Below are positions 9,180-17,998 of a stretch of DNA of 38,658 bases, piece after piece. Numbering within the stretch: position 1 is the stretch's first letter; the number at the start of each line of letters is the position of its first letter. The stretch comes from Acidovorax sp. GTDB taxonomy: Bacteria > Pseudomonadota > Gammaproteobacteria > Burkholderiales > Burkholderiaceae_C. Under the pieces are notes generated by a model. It ran no database searches and had not been told where the DNA came from. It worked only from the letters and a program-made list of their open reading frames with translations. Location: the NCBI GenBank assembly GCA_004210805.1, contig SDXZ01000013.1:1-38658 (forward strand), read 5' to 3'. A program made the translations under genes and the position numbers.

Positions 9180-9735
9180 TTAGCCAATGCGGCCCACAAC
9201 TTGGGCGATGCGCTCGCCAAACGCCCTGGCGGTCGCCAGGTCGCCCGCCACCATCTCCGCGGGCGAGGCGTCGGACGGCGTAGCGGTCATCAGGCCAGCA
9301 AAGGAGGCCAGATAGTTGAGGTCATCGCGAACAGCCGCCTTGGTATTGCTGGGCATCATGGCGGTGCCGGCCCAGAGCATGCCGTGTTGCTGCGACAGGG
9401 AAAACAGGGTGTACAGCGTGGTGAGCTTGTCTCCATGGATGCCCGCGCTGTTGGTAAACCCGGCGGCAAGCTTGTCCTTCCATCCCTGCCGGGCCCACAC
9501 GGCGGAGCTGGCATCCACAAAGCGCTTGAACTGCCAACTCACATTGGCCATGTAGGTGGGCGAGCCGAACACGATGGCACGCGAAGCATCGAGTTGCTCC
9601 CAGCCGTCGGCATTGAGTTCGCCCTGATCGTCAATAGCGAGGAGCGTGCCGCCCACTGCCCGCAGCGACGGCCTTCGCGACCTCATGGGTGTGGCCGTAG
9701 CCGCTGTGAAAGACGATGGAAATAGGAGAAGGCAT
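9180..9735 (-). pseudogene. Flavodoxin-family (FMN) reductase, frameshifted
   Basis: The gene begins at ATG 9735 with the FMN-binding start MPSPISIVFHSGYGHTHEVA, as in flavodoxin/WrbA-like NAD(P)H:quinone reductases. After VAKAVAAGSG this frame falls out and soon meets a stop. The rest of the protein continues in another frame from GGTLLAIDDQGELNADGW, through FGSPTYMANVSWQFKRFVDAS, to the end at 9180. Removing one base from the C run at 9652-9654 (GGG on the coding strand) restores one reading frame of about 184 residues, a normal length for the family. It is therefore either a recent pseudogene or a sequencing error. It is first in the cluster divergent from LysR. The open frame that continues to 10760 is antisense to LysR and is not real. 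Confidence 0.85.
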
Positions 9736-9771
9736 GGCGGTCCTGGACAAAACAAATGAGGGAACCGCAGG

Positions 9772-9796
9772 TTATTGAATACTTTCGAATTGATAA
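9772..9796. promoter_or_regulatory. Candidate LysR operator in divergent promoter region
   Basis: The 101-base gap between the divergent flavodoxin-like and LysR genes is unusually AT-rich. It contains an imperfect inverted repeat, TTATTGAAT - 7 bases - AATTGATAA, centred on TTCGAA. LysR proteins usually bind such partial dyads in shared divergent promoters. The LysR gene has a clear ribosome binding site (GAGG) before its ATG at 9837. Confidence 0.35.
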
Positions 9797-9836
9797 ACTC
9801 ATCATCGTTAACTTCATTCATTACATGAGGTAAGTC

Positions 9837-10745
9837 ATGCCCCGCGAATTTGGTGAAGTGATGCTCGGAAGCATTGAGCTTTTCTGCCTGGCCGCCGAAG
9901 CCGAGAGCTTCACAGGCGCGGCCCAGCAGGCCGGGCTGACTCCGGCGGCAGTGAGCCGGTCTATCGCGCGGCTGGAAGAGCGGCTTCAGGTGAGGCTTTT
10001 CGTGCGCACGACGCGCAAGATTCGCCTGACCGATGGGGGCAAGAGATACTTCGACCAGTGCCGACAAGCGCTCAACCGGTTGAGCGAGGCGGAACGCGAA
10101 CTTACGGGCACACAGGCGGAGCCCGCCGGCAAGCTGCGCATCAGCGTGCCCACGACGCTGGGACACTGCCGGGTCCTCCCTGCCCTGCCAGGCTTTCGGG
10201 CGCGCTATCCCAAGGTGCAGATCGAAGTGCAGCTGAGCAACCGAAACGTGGACTTCACCGCCGACGGCTTCGATCTGGCCGTGCGGGCGCGGGCGCAAGC
10301 CGACTCGGCCCTCATCGCCCGAAAGCTCATGGACGCCGAACTGGTCGTGGTCGCTACGCCGGGCTACCTGCAATCGGCCGGCGTACCCGAGCAGCTGGAG
10401 GACTTGGCCGCGCACGAGTGCATCCAGTTCGTGCTGCCCAGCACGGGCCAGCCCGTTCCATGGGTTTTTCGGAAAGACGACCAAGATATCGAAGTCGGCA
10501 CCACCGGTGGCCTGACCTGTTTTGATGATCTTCTGGGCGTTGCGACCCTGGCGCGGCATGGTGCAGGGCTGCTGCAGACCTACCGCTTCATCGTGGAAGA
10601 CGACCTTCGCCGCGGTGACCTGGTGGAGGTCTTGCAGAAACACGGTGGCCGCTCCCGGCCGTTTTCCATCATCTATCCGGCCAGCCGCCACATGCCGCTG
10701 CGCGTGCGCGTCTTCATCGACTATCTGGTGGAGTGCGCGCTTTAG
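9837..10745 (+). CDS. LysR-family transcriptional regulator
   Basis: A 302-residue LysR-type regulator. The N-terminal winged helix-turn-helix is LFCLAAEAESFTGAAQQAGLTPAAVSRSIARLEERLQVRLFVRTTR. The effector-binding domain follows, with GKLRISVPTTLGHCRVLPALP, the DFTADGFDLAVRA segment and RKLMDAELVVVATPGYL. Length and order are normal. It starts at the ATG preceded by GAGG; a second ATG seven codons later (MLGSIELF) is also possible. It is divergent from the flavodoxin/tautomerase/NTF2 unit and, by the usual LysR arrangement, probably controls it. The effector is unknown; a quinone or other electrophile would fit the neighbours, but that is inference. Confidence 0.93.
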   Translation: MPREFGEVMLGSIELFCLAAEAESFTGAAQQAGLTPAAVSRSIARLEERLQVRLFVRTTRKIRLTDGGKRYFDQCRQALNRLSEAERELTGTQAEPAGKLRISVPTTLGHCRVLPALPGFRARYPKVQIEVQLSNRNVDFTADGFDLAVRARAQADSALIARKLMDAELVVVATPGYLQSAGVPEQLEDLAAHECIQFVLPSTGQPVPWVFRKDDQDIEVGTTGGLTCFDDLLGVATLARHGAGLLQTYRFIVEDDLRRGDLVEVLQKHGGRSRPFSIIYPASRHMPLRVRVFIDYLVECAL

Positions 10746-10794
10746 GGCGCAGCCACGCACGGCAAACGTCTTCTAGTTTGAATCTCCGACAGCC

Positions 10795-11259
10795 TTATGC
10801 CCGGTCGATCCTGCACTGGAAGCAGTTGAACTTGGAACGAACGTGCACGTAGGCCACTTCGGGGTCGGCCAAGATGTGCTCACACTGCCGCGCCAGATCC
10901 TTGCCCGCAACCACGGCCCCGGTTTCATATTTGATCCAGTGGTCATGGCCATAGCCACGCACGATGGCAGGGTCCAGGTAGGCAAACCAGTCGGGCAGCC
11001 GGTCCGACTCGTAACGAACGCAGTCCCGGGCGTGCAAGAAGACGGGCCCTGTTTCGGCATAGGGCTGAGCCTCGTCGAACGGACGGTACGAAAGGACGAG
11101 TTTTTCATCACCATCGGCGATGGGTTGCAGGCAGTGGCGGCATGGATTCCCCGCGCCGTGCGAAATGCGCCGCAGCGGTGGTTGCCCATTTGCATCGGCG
11201 CCGCCACGGAGGAAACTGCGCATTTCCGCGCCCGAAATACCTTGAACAGAAAGTCTCAT
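10795..11259 (-). CDS. DUF1203 family protein
   Basis: A 154-residue protein recognised as DUF1203 from the Cys-rich GNPCRHCLQPIADGDEKLVL, the segment SYRPF...PYAETGPVFLHARDC, and the C-terminal FNCFQCRIDRA. The CxxC pairs (CRHC, CFQC) suggest a metal site or redox role, but no function is known to me. It is cytoplasmic with no membrane segment. Its 3' end converges with that of LysR, 49 bases away. An AAGG stands a few bases before the ATG. Nothing nearby suggests a pathway. Confidence 0.85.
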   Translation of the reverse strand: MRLSVQGISGAEMRSFLRGGADANGQPPLRRISHGAGNPCRHCLQPIADGDEKLVLSYRPFDEAQPYAETGPVFLHARDCVRYESDRLPDWFAYLDPAIVRGYGHDHWIKYETGAVVAGKDLARQCEHILADPEVAYVHVRSKFNCFQCRIDRA

Positions 11260-11559
11260 CGCGCCGCCTTAATAATCCATAGTGGGTAGGGGGCCGATTC
11301 AATCGCACCTCCATCCGCAAGGCGCGCCACTTCCGGACATGCCATTTTCGACAAGCCGCGCGAGGTGGCCGACCAGCTGATCCTCCAACGCGCGGAGACA
11401 CCGGAACCATTCAGGGCTCTTCACCGTTTATGGTCGATAGGTAGCAACGGAATCCCTCAGTGAGCCGCGGCGCACCTGGAACGGCATTGCAAAACGTGGA
11501 AAAAATTCCCCATATTTGCCCCAAAGAACACCGGCAGAACCGATAAGCTTTTGATTGAT
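11260..11559. other. Intergenic region upstream of mutS
   Basis: Three hundred bases hold no complete gene. The middle contains a possible hydrolase remnant (separate entry). The last 80 bases are AT-rich and have a weak promoter-like pair (TTGCAA at 11487, 18-base spacer, CATATT at 11511) before mutS. Confidence 0.4.
11335..11463 (+). pseudogene. Possible remnant of an alpha/beta-hydrolase C-terminus
   Basis: A stretch ending at TGA 11461-11463 encodes GHAIFDKPREVADQLILQRAE and about 20 further residues. The pattern GH-x4-[DE]-[KR]-P-x2-V is what the catalytic-His end of alpha/beta hydrolases looks like. No matching upstream sequence is found in any frame. It may be a decayed 3' end or chance; I favour a remnant only weakly. 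Confidence 0.3.
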
Positions 11560-14193
11560 ATGGAAAAACCCCAAGCCCCTGAGCACACGCCCATGATGCA
11601 GCAGTACCTGGCGCTCAAGGCCGACCACCCTGAGACGCTGCTGTTCTACCGCATGGGGGACTTCTACGAGGTCTTCTGGCAAGACGCCGAGAAGGCCGCG
11701 CGGCTGCTGGACATCACGCTCACGCAGCGCGGGCAGTCCGCGGGCCAGCCGGTGACGATGGCGGGCGTGCCTTTCCATGCGCTGGAGAATTACCTGGCCC
11801 GCCTCATCAAAATGGGCGAGTCGGTCGCCATTGCAGAGCAGGTGGGCGAGGTGGGCGCGACCAAGGGGCCGGTGGAGCGCAAGGTGGTGCGCGTGGTCAC
11901 GCCCGGCACGTTGACCGATACCGAGCTGCTGTCCGACAAAACGGAATCGCTGCTGATGGCCGTGCACCAGGCGCCGCGTGCGCGCTGCGGCCTGGCCTGG
12001 CTGAGCGTGACGCAGGGCCGCGTGTACCTGGCTGAATGCGCGCACGACGAACTCGGCGGCTGGCTGGCGCGCGTGGCGCCCAGCGAGCTGATCTACAGCG
12101 CTGGCGTGACCGAACGCTTTGAGCAGCAGCTGCAGGTGCTGCGCCAAAGCGGCGCCTTCATTTGCCCCATGAGCCCCCGGCCCGATTGGCAGTTCGACAG
12201 CGCCTTGGGCGAGCGCAAATTGCTCGAGAACCTGGGCGCCGCCAGCCTGCAGGCCTGGGGCGCGCAAGACCTGGGCGAGGCGCATGCCGCCGCCGCCGGG
12301 CTGCTGGCATACGCCGAACACACGCAGGGCCGCGCGCTCACGCACGTGCACAGCGTGCAGGTGCAGCGCGGCGACGATTTGATCGATCTGCCCGCCACCA
12401 CACGCCGCAACCTGGAGCTGGTCAAGACCCTGCGCGGCGAGGACGCACCCACGCTCTTTTCGCTGCTCGACACCTGCATGACCGGCATGGGCAGCCGCTT
12501 GCTCAAGACCTGGCTGCTGGAGCCGCGCCGGGACCGCGACCAGGCGCGCCAGCGCCTGTCGGCCACCGCGGCCTTGCGCGGCGAGGGGGCTGCCGGGGAC
12601 ATGGGCGGCAACAGCGGCCCGTGGGCACTGCTGCGCGGCGAGCTCAAGGGCGTGAGCGATGTGGAGCGCATCACGGCCCGCATTGCGCTGCGCCAGGTGC
12701 GGCCGCGCGAATTGGTCGCCTTGTGCAAAACGCTACAAAAATCAGAGCACCTTGCGCTTTCAGGACAAGCGCCAGAGCCTTATTTGATTCAAATTTTCAG
12801 CCACTTGCACCCACCCGAAGGCTGCACCGCCCTGCTGTGCGCGGCCATTGCCGAGGAGCCGGCCGCGCTGGTGCGCGACGGCGGCGTGATCGCCTCGGGT
12901 TTCGACACCGAGCTCGACGAGCTGCGCGCCATCCAGACCAACTGCGATGCCTTCCTGCTCGATCTGGAAACCCGTGAGAAGGCGCGCACCGGCATCAGCA
13001 ACCTGCGCGTGCAGTTTAACAAGGTGCACGGCTTCTACATCGAGGTGACGAGCAGCCATGCGGACAAAGTGCCCGACGACTACCGCCGCCGCCAGACGCT
13101 GAAAAACGCCGAGCGCTTCATCACGCCTGAGCTCAAGACTTTCGAGGACAAGGCGCTGTCGGCCAACGAGCGCGCGCTGTCGCGCGAAAAGTGGCTGTAC
13201 GAGCAGATCCTCGATCGACTTCAGCCGCACGTGCCCGCCCTCACCCGCCTGGCACAGGCGCTGGCCACGCTGGATGTGTTGTGTACGCTGGCCGAGCGCT
13301 CGCTCACCCTGAACTGGTGCGCCCCGCAGTTCGTGCCCGAGCCGTGTATCGACATCGAAGGTGGCCGCCACCCGGTGGTTGAAGCGCGCCTTGCCGAGAC
13401 CTCCAGCGGCAGCTTCATCGCCAACCACACGCGCCTGAACGCCAACACGCGCATGCAGGTCATCACCGGCCCCAACATGGGCGGCAAGAGCACCTACATG
13501 CGGCAGGTGGCGCTCATCGTGCTGCTGGCCAGCATGGGCAGCCATGTGCCCGCCAGCCACTGCCGCCTGGGGCCCATCGACGCGATCCACACGCGCATCG
13601 GCGCGGCGGACGACCTGGCCAACGCCCAGTCGACCTTCATGCTGGAGATGACCGAGGCCGCGCAGATCCTGCACGCCGCCACGCCGCACAGCCTGGTGCT
13701 GATGGACGAGATCGGCCGCGGCACCAGCACCTTTGACGGCCTGGCGCTGGCCAGCGGCATTGCCACGCACCTGCACGACAAGACGCGTGCGTTTGCGCTG
13801 TTTGCCACGCATTACTTTGAGCTGACCGAGTTGCCGGCCAAGGCGCGCCACGCGATCAACATGCATGTGAGCGCGACCGAGTCGGGCACCGACATCGTCT
13901 TTTTGCACGAGATCCAGCCCGGGCCTGCCAGCCGCAGCTACGGGATCCAGGTGGCCAAACTGGCGGGCATGCCGTCGCCCGTGCTGCACCACGCCCGGCA
14001 CGCGCTGGCCGCGCTCGAAGAACGCGCGGGCGAAGACGATCTGCAGGTGGATTTGTTTGCCGCCCCGGCCGCGCCGGAGGGTGTGGGCGCTGGCCCGCTA
14101 GAGGCGGCGCTGGCCGGCATCAACCCCGACGCCCTGACCCCGCGCGAGGCGCTGGATGCGCTGTACCAGCTCAAGAAGTTGGCGGGGGTTTGA
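11560..14193 (+). CDS. mutS: DNA mismatch repair protein MutS
   Basis: An 877-residue MutS (E. coli protein 853). It recognises mismatches and recruits MutL. The mismatch-reading Phe-x-Glu is present near residues 35-37 (GDFYEVFW). The ATPase has Walker [10 protein letters not shown] (637-645), Walker [17 protein letters not shown] and the signature region [15 protein letters not shown] at 829-833 is the expected beta-clamp-binding motif. The start is taken at ATG 11560; a second ATG pair at 11593 (MMQQYL) is possible and no strong ribosome binding site is seen. The oddity is at 12727-12800 (about residues 390-414): the DNA there matches an AT-rich dispersed repeat also found at 14241 and 25829, and it is read through in frame. 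Total length across this region equals that of E. coli MutS, so the repeat seems to replace rather than lengthen the chain. Confidence 0.97.
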   Translation: MEKPQAPEHTPMMQQYLALKADHPETLLFYRMGDFYEVFWQDAEKAARLLDITLTQRGQSAGQPVTMAGVPFHALENYLARLIKMGESVAIAEQVGEVGATKGPVERKVVRVVTPGTLTDTELLSDKTESLLMAVHQAPRARCGLAWLSVTQGRVYLAECAHDELGGWLARVAPSELIYSAGVTERFEQQLQVLRQSGAFICPMSPRPDWQFDSALGERKLLENLGAASLQAWGAQDLGEAHAAAAGLLAYAEHTQGRALTHVHSVQVQRGDDLIDLPATTRRNLELVKTLRGEDAPTLFSLLDTCMTGMGSRLLKTWLLEPRRDRDQARQRLSATAALRGEGAAGDMGGNSGPWALLRGELKGVSDVERITARIALRQVRPRELVALCKTLQKSEHLALSGQAPEPYLIQIFSHLHPPEGCTALLCAAIAEEPAALVRDGGVIASGFDTELDELRAIQTNCDAFLLDLETREKARTGISNLRVQFNKVHGFYIEVTSSHADKVPDDYRRRQTLKNAERFITPELKTFEDKALSANERALSREKWLYEQILDRLQPHVPALTRLAQALATLDVLCTLAERSLTLNWCAPQFVPEPCIDIEGGRHPVVEARLAETSSGSFIANHTRLNANTRMQVITGPNMGGKSTYMRQVALIVLLASMGSHVPASHCRLGPIDAIHTRIGAADDLANAQSTFMLEMTEAAQILHAATPHSLVLMDEIGRGTSTFDGLALASGIATHLHDKTRAFALFATHYFELTELPAKARHAINMHVSATESGTDIVFLHEIQPGPASRSYGIQVAKLAGMPSPVLHHARHALAALEERAGEDDLQVDLFAAPAAPEGVGAGPLEAALAGINPDALTPREALDALYQLKKLAGV
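12727..12800 (-). repeat. Dispersed palindromic repeat inside mutS (copy 1)
   Basis: Read on the minus strand this begins GAAAATTTGAATCAAATA, continues with GGCTCTGGCGCTT and a loop, then AAGCGC and TGATTTTTG. It aligns base for base over most of its length with copies at 14241-14310 and 25829-25890, which are intergenic. The AT-rich edges stand out against the GC-rich coding sequence. Here it is translated within mutS without a stop. Confidence 0.8.
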
Positions 14194-14240
14194 ACGAATG
14201 CACCTTCTTTGTGCACGGCTTTCCGGTATCAGCGGGCACA

Positions 14241-14310
14241 AATTTTGATTCAAATAGGCCTCCAGCGCTTATCTGTTAAGCACTGGTAGCTATCATTTTT
14301 GATATTTTGG
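14241..14310 (+). repeat. Dispersed palindromic repeat after mutS (copy 2)
   Basis: It begins AATTTTGATTCAAATAGG, then CCTCCAGCGCTT, a short loop, TTAAGCACTGG and TAGCTATCATTTTTGA. The GCGCTT/AAGC arms can form a hairpin. It shares the element's left edge and core with the copies in mutS and near uppP. Confidence 0.8.
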
Positions 14311-14335
14311 CTTTCCACCACCGCGCACTGCCGTT

Positions 14336-14357
14336 CCCCCGCAGCGCCCTGCGGGGG
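14336..14357. terminator. Perfect 9-bp hairpin between mutS and the Anbu gene
   Basis: CCCCCGCAG and CTGCGGGGG pair perfectly around a 4-base loop (CGCC). There is no T run. It may end mutS transcripts or stabilise their 3' ends. Confidence 0.5.
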
Positions 14358-14429
14358 CAATGCACCAAGCCAGATCGCAGGCCGGACTAAACTCGCGGGT
14401 TCCCCCACCCACAGACCCTCTTTAGCTCC

Positions 14430-15257
14430 ATGACGTATTGCGTTGCCATCAAGCTCAATGCCGGACTGGTTTTCCTGTCCGATTCCCGCACCAACGCCGG
14501 CCTGGACCAGATCAGCTCGTTTCGCAAAATGATGGTCTATGAGAAGGCGGGCGACCGCTTCATGGTGCTGCTGTCTGCGGGCAACCTGTCGATTTCGCAG
14601 TCGGTGCGCGAAATTTTGCAGACCGAGCAGCTCAAGGATGGCGACTCGGGCGAGAGCATCTCGATCTGGAACGCCAAGAGCATGTTCGACGCCGCCCGCG
14701 TGCTGGGCGCTGCGGTGCGCCATGTGCACGAACGCGACGGCGCAGCGCTCAAGCGATCGGGCGTGGACTTCAATGTGTCGATGGTGTTCGGCGGGCAGAT
14801 CAAGGGCGAGGGCATGCGCCTCTTCCAGGTCTACTCGGCCGGCAATTTCATTGAGGCTACGTCGGAGACGCCGTACTTCCAGGTGGGCGAATCCAAATAC
14901 GGCAAGCCCGTGCTCGACCGCGTGCTCACGCCCGAAACCCCGCTGGACGAAGCCGCCAAGTGCGCGCTGGTGTCCATGGACAGCACGCTCAAATCCAACC
15001 TCTCCGTCGGCTTGCCCCTCGACCTGGTGGTCTACGAGGTGGACAGCTTCTCGACCGCCAAGGTGGTCTGCATCGACGAGAACAATCCTTACTTTCGGAT
15101 GCTGCACGACAGCTGGGGCCAGAAGCTGCGCGAAGTCTTCGACAGCATCGAGGACCCGGCCTGGGGTGGCGGCGCGACCAATGTGCCCATCATGGTGAAC
15201 CCGGCACGCAGCAAGCCGCTCAAGAAAATCACCACCCACTTGGACAAGCTCATCTGA
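14430..15257 (+). CDS. Anbu-type proteasome-like peptidase (Ntn hydrolase)
   Basis: A 275-residue protein starting MTYCVAIKLNAGLVFLSDSRTN, the hallmark of Anbu, the bacterial proteasome beta-subunit-like family. Thr2 becomes the N-terminal nucleophile after Met removal. An Asp (SDSRTN, Asp18) and a Lys (FRKMM, Lys33) sit where the Ntn active site needs them. There is no propeptide, so the start codon is certain from the family. Anbu proteins assemble into open helical rings in the cytoplasm; substrates are unclear. In many genomes the gene is next to an ATP-grasp protein, an alpha-E (DUF403) protein and a transglutaminase-like protein. None of these is in this window; the neighbours are mutS and an alpha/beta hydrolase, so here it is an orphan. 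Confidence 0.9.
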   Translation: MTYCVAIKLNAGLVFLSDSRTNAGLDQISSFRKMMVYEKAGDRFMVLLSAGNLSISQSVREILQTEQLKDGDSGESISIWNAKSMFDAARVLGAAVRHVHERDGAALKRSGVDFNVSMVFGGQIKGEGMRLFQVYSAGNFIEATSETPYFQVGESKYGKPVLDRVLTPETPLDEAAKCALVSMDSTLKSNLSVGLPLDLVVYEVDSFSTAKVVCIDENNPYFRMLHDSWGQKLREVFDSIEDPAWGGGATNVPIMVNPARSKPLKKITTHLDKLI

Positions 15258-15323
15258 CCAAGCCAGCAAGGCTGGTGGCGCCTGTGCCTACCGCTTTGTT
15301 GTTTCTGTCCCTGTCGGTACCCC

Positions 15324-16136
15324 ATGCTCCCCATCGTCTTTTCGCACGCCAACAGCTTTCCTGCGAGCACCTACCGCGTCTTGTTCAAGCACCTAAGGGC
15401 CCGCGGGTTCGAGGTGAATGCGGTGGAGCGTTATGGGCACGAAGCCCAGTACCCCGTCACCAACAACTGGCCGCACCTGGTGCAGCAGCTGGCCGATTTC
15501 GCCACGCCGCACGTGGAGCGGCTGGGCCAGCCGGTGTTTCTGGTCGGGCACTCGCTAGGCGGTTTCTTGAGCGTGATGGCCGCGGCCCGCCACCCGCACC
15601 TGGTGCGCGGCGTGCTGCTGATCGACTCGCCCCTGCTGGGCGGCTGGAAGGCCAATGCGCTCGATGTGGCCAAGCGCACCCAGGTGGTGGGGTCCATCTC
15701 GCCGGGCAAGGTCAGCCGGCAACGGCGCTTCAGCTGGGCCAGCAACGAAGAGGCGCTGGAGCACTTTCGCAAGAAAAAAGCGTTTGCCCAGTGGGCCCCC
15801 GAAGTCTTGAACGACTACATCACCCACGGCCTGCAAGACCACGACGGCAAGCGCGTGCTGGGCTTCGACCGCGCCGTCGAGACGGCCATCTACAACACGC
15901 TGCCGCACAACCTGGGCCGCCTGCTCAGCACCCATCCGCTGCAATGCCCTGCGGCATTCATCGGCGGGCGGGACTCTGACGAGATGAAGCAGGTCGGCAT
16001 GGCGATGACACTGCGCATCACCCAGGGCCGCACGATGATGCTGGACGGCAGCCATCTTTTTCCGATGGAGCAGCCCCTGGCCACAGCCGCCGCCATCGAG
16101 GCGTCGCTGCTCAATCTGGCCGCGCTGACTGGCTGA
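15324..16136 (+). CDS. Alpha/beta hydrolase
   Basis: A 270-residue soluble alpha/beta-fold hydrolase. The oxyanion-loop region is SHANSFPASTYR, and the nucleophile is Ser77 in VGHSLGGFLS. The probable acid is in AAFIGGRDSDE, and the catalytic His is in MLDGSHLFPMEQP. The domain covers the whole protein, with no signal peptide. Substrate specificity cannot be given; esterase or lipase-like activity on a small ester is typical. It lies 66 bases after the Anbu gene on the same strand and may share its transcript. Confidence 0.92.
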   Translation: MLPIVFSHANSFPASTYRVLFKHLRARGFEVNAVERYGHEAQYPVTNNWPHLVQQLADFATPHVERLGQPVFLVGHSLGGFLSVMAAARHPHLVRGVLLIDSPLLGGWKANALDVAKRTQVVGSISPGKVSRQRRFSWASNEEALEHFRKKKAFAQWAPEVLNDYITHGLQDHDGKRVLGFDRAVETAIYNTLPHNLGRLLSTHPLQCPAAFIGGRDSDEMKQVGMAMTLRITQGRTMMLDGSHLFPMEQPLATAAAIEASLLNLAALTG

Positions 16137-16147
16137 GCGGCTGCTAT

Positions 16148-16187
16148 AGCACCAAATACGGGTACCGCAAATGGCCGTACTGGTGCT
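16148..16187. terminator. Long imperfect hairpin after the hydrolase gene
   Basis: AGCACCA and TACGG pair with CCGTA and TGGTGCT, with a small internal bulge and a 13-base loop, 12 bases after the hydrolase stop codon. There is no T run. It could be a terminator-like structure or a short palindromic repeat of another family. Confidence 0.45.
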
Positions 16188-16268
16188 GACGCGCAGGACA
16201 AACAGGCGTCGCCACTTTCGCAATCCATCCCCTACACTGGGGGTTTGTAACAGCGTGATACACCCAAC

Positions 16269-16478
16269 ATGCCTGCACAGACCCCGCTGGCCGCGCGCCT
16301 GCCCGCGCTGACCTTTGCCCTGCTGGCTGCCTTTCTGGTGGTCACCGCGGTGCGCACCCACAACGACACCACCATTGCCATCGTCATCGCGTCGGTGCTG
16401 ATGTTTGCGTGCTGCTGGGCCAGCGCCACCTATCTGCTAGGTGGCAAGATCATTGCCAAGAACGGCACTGCAGCATGA
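16269..16478 (+). CDS. Small two-TM membrane protein
   Basis: A 69-residue protein with two hydrophobic segments (about residues 10-28 and 35-57) separated by the polar VRTHNDTT. It has no domain that I recognise. Its TGA overlaps the ATG of the oxygenase gene (ATGA), so it is probably co-translated with it and may serve as a membrane partner; that role is inferred from position only. A small protein of normal codon use, unlikely to be spurious. Confidence 0.65.
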   Translation: MPAQTPLAARLPALTFALLAAFLVVTAVRTHNDTTIAIVIASVLMFACCWASATYLLGGKIIAKNGTAA

Positions 16479-17983
16479 ACACCGCAACCACCCGCATGCC
16501 CCCCCTTCCCGAGGCTGAGCTGGCCGGCATGCAGCACCAGGCCGACCCTTTAGCAGACCAGACGGTCGCCGACATGCTGGGCCCTTGGCCGCCGGGCACC
16601 GTCGATGCCGACGCCGCGCAATGGAAGCGTCTGGACACCGTGAACATTCTGCTGGGCCAGTGGGCCGACAACGCGGGCATTGCGCAGTGGACGGTTGGCG
16701 TGGGTCCCGTGAAGGGCACCGTAGGCGGCAAGCCTGTTGACGGGCATGTGGATCAGGCCATGGCCGATGCACTGAACCACTATGTGCGCACCGCCCAGGT
16801 CTTGCCCGACTGGGCCGACGCCTACAAGATCGAACGCGCCGAAAAACTGTTCATGGAGCATGGCGCGTTGTCTTGCATCCTGCTTTTTTGTTCCAGCCTG
16901 CCCGAGTGCTATGTGATCCCGGATTTGTCGGCAGTGCTGCACACCGCAGGGCAGTTGGAGCAGAACACCGAATACCGCATCCGCTCCACCGCGGCGATGA
17001 TCTTTCCGGTGATGCTGCACGGCGGCATGAGTGAGCGTGGCGCGGGCGTGGCCCAGGTTCTGAAGGTGCGGCTCATCCACGCGACCATTCGCAACCTCAT
17101 CCTGCACGGCAGCCCGCAGCGTGCCTTGGCCAACATGAACGCGGGCCAGGACAGCCTGATACCGCCGACGGCGCTGCCGCCTGGTGGCCGCGTGACGATG
17201 TTCCAGATGCTGCACGCGCGCGGCTGGGACGTGGCCGACGACGGCCTGCCCTGCAACCAGGAAGAGCTGGCCTACACACTGCTGACCTTCGGCTACGTGT
17301 TCCTGCGCAGCCTACAAAGGCTGGGCATCGGCTTGCCCCGCCGCGATGAAGAGGCCTACCTGCACACCTGGAACGTGGTGGGCCATGTCCTCGGTATTGA
17401 GCGCTCTCTGATGGTCGACACCATGGCGCACGGCAAGGTGCTGATGGCGCAGATGCAGGCGCGCGGGCGCGCAGACTCTATCGCACCCGACCCGCGCCCG
17501 GCCCTGGGCCAGGCGCTGATGGAGACCATGGCCAAATACCTGCCCTGGGACATCGTCAAACCGTTCCCCCGGCTCATGACACGCTACCTCTGCGGGCGCG
17601 CCACGGCAAGCGACCTGGGGCTGACCCAGCCCGTTCCCTGGTCGTCCGCGCTGCTGTTCTGGGTCGTGCTGACAGTGGCCCGCGTGCTGGATGCCGTGGC
17701 GCGCCTAGTGATGCCGCGGTTTTCGTTGGTCCGCGCGCTCACCCGGGTGCTGGGCTACCACTTCATGAGCCACGTTCTGATGAGCCAGACACGGCCCCTG
17801 CAGTTGCCCACCGAGCTGCTCAACCAGGTCGACGACGTGGTCCACGCATGGAGCGACGACCCGCACGCGCCGCGGTGGCTCAATCGCCTGGAAGACCGGC
17901 TCACCACCCGCGGCAGCTGGAGCACGGGCCTGGCCCGCAGGGCACAGGCCGCGCGCCCGGCCCAGGCGCAGCGGCCCGCATAG
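16475..17983 (+). CDS. MpaB-family (DUF2236) oxygenase
   Basis: A 502-residue protein of the DUF2236 group, which includes latex-clearing protein Lcp (a heme b rubber oxygenase) and fungal MpaB. Family-like features are STAAMIFPVMLHGG, the His in VRLIHATIRNLILH, QEELAYTLLTFGYVFLRSL and the His in TWNVVGHVLGIERSL. The His and Arg residues in these helices are candidates for heme binding. A hydrophobic stretch near residues 387-410 (SALLFWVVLTVARVLDAVARL) suggests membrane association. There is no signal peptide, unlike secreted Lcp, so rubber cleavage is unlikely. The natural substrate is unknown. It starts at the ATG overlapping the small TM gene, although the frame is open a little further upstream. 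Confidence 0.8.
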   Translation: MNTATTRMPPLPEAELAGMQHQADPLADQTVADMLGPWPPGTVDADAAQWKRLDTVNILLGQWADNAGIAQWTVGVGPVKGTVGGKPVDGHVDQAMADALNHYVRTAQVLPDWADAYKIERAEKLFMEHGALSCILLFCSSLPECYVIPDLSAVLHTAGQLEQNTEYRIRSTAAMIFPVMLHGGMSERGAGVAQVLKVRLIHATIRNLILHGSPQRALANMNAGQDSLIPPTALPPGGRVTMFQMLHARGWDVADDGLPCNQEELAYTLLTFGYVFLRSLQRLGIGLPRRDEEAYLHTWNVVGHVLGIERSLMVDTMAHGKVLMAQMQARGRADSIAPDPRPALGQALMETMAKYLPWDIVKPFPRLMTRYLCGRATASDLGLTQPVPWSSALLFWVVLTVARVLDAVARLVMPRFSLVRALTRVLGYHFMSHVLMSQTRPLQLPTELLNQVDDVVHAWSDDPHAPRWLNRLEDRLTTRGSWSTGLARRAQAARPAQAQRPA

Positions 17984-17998
17984 CCAGAGTCCCAGCCG

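Noticed and set aside
9736..10760. N-terminal extension of the flavodoxin-like frame across LysR
   Set aside because: It is antisense to a normal LysR gene and arises only because the frameshift joins frames; the true start at 9735 carries the FMN-binding motif.
16475..17983. A rubber-degrading latex-clearing protein
   Set aside because: DUF2236 membership fits, but the protein lacks an export signal and has a membrane segment; only the family is named.
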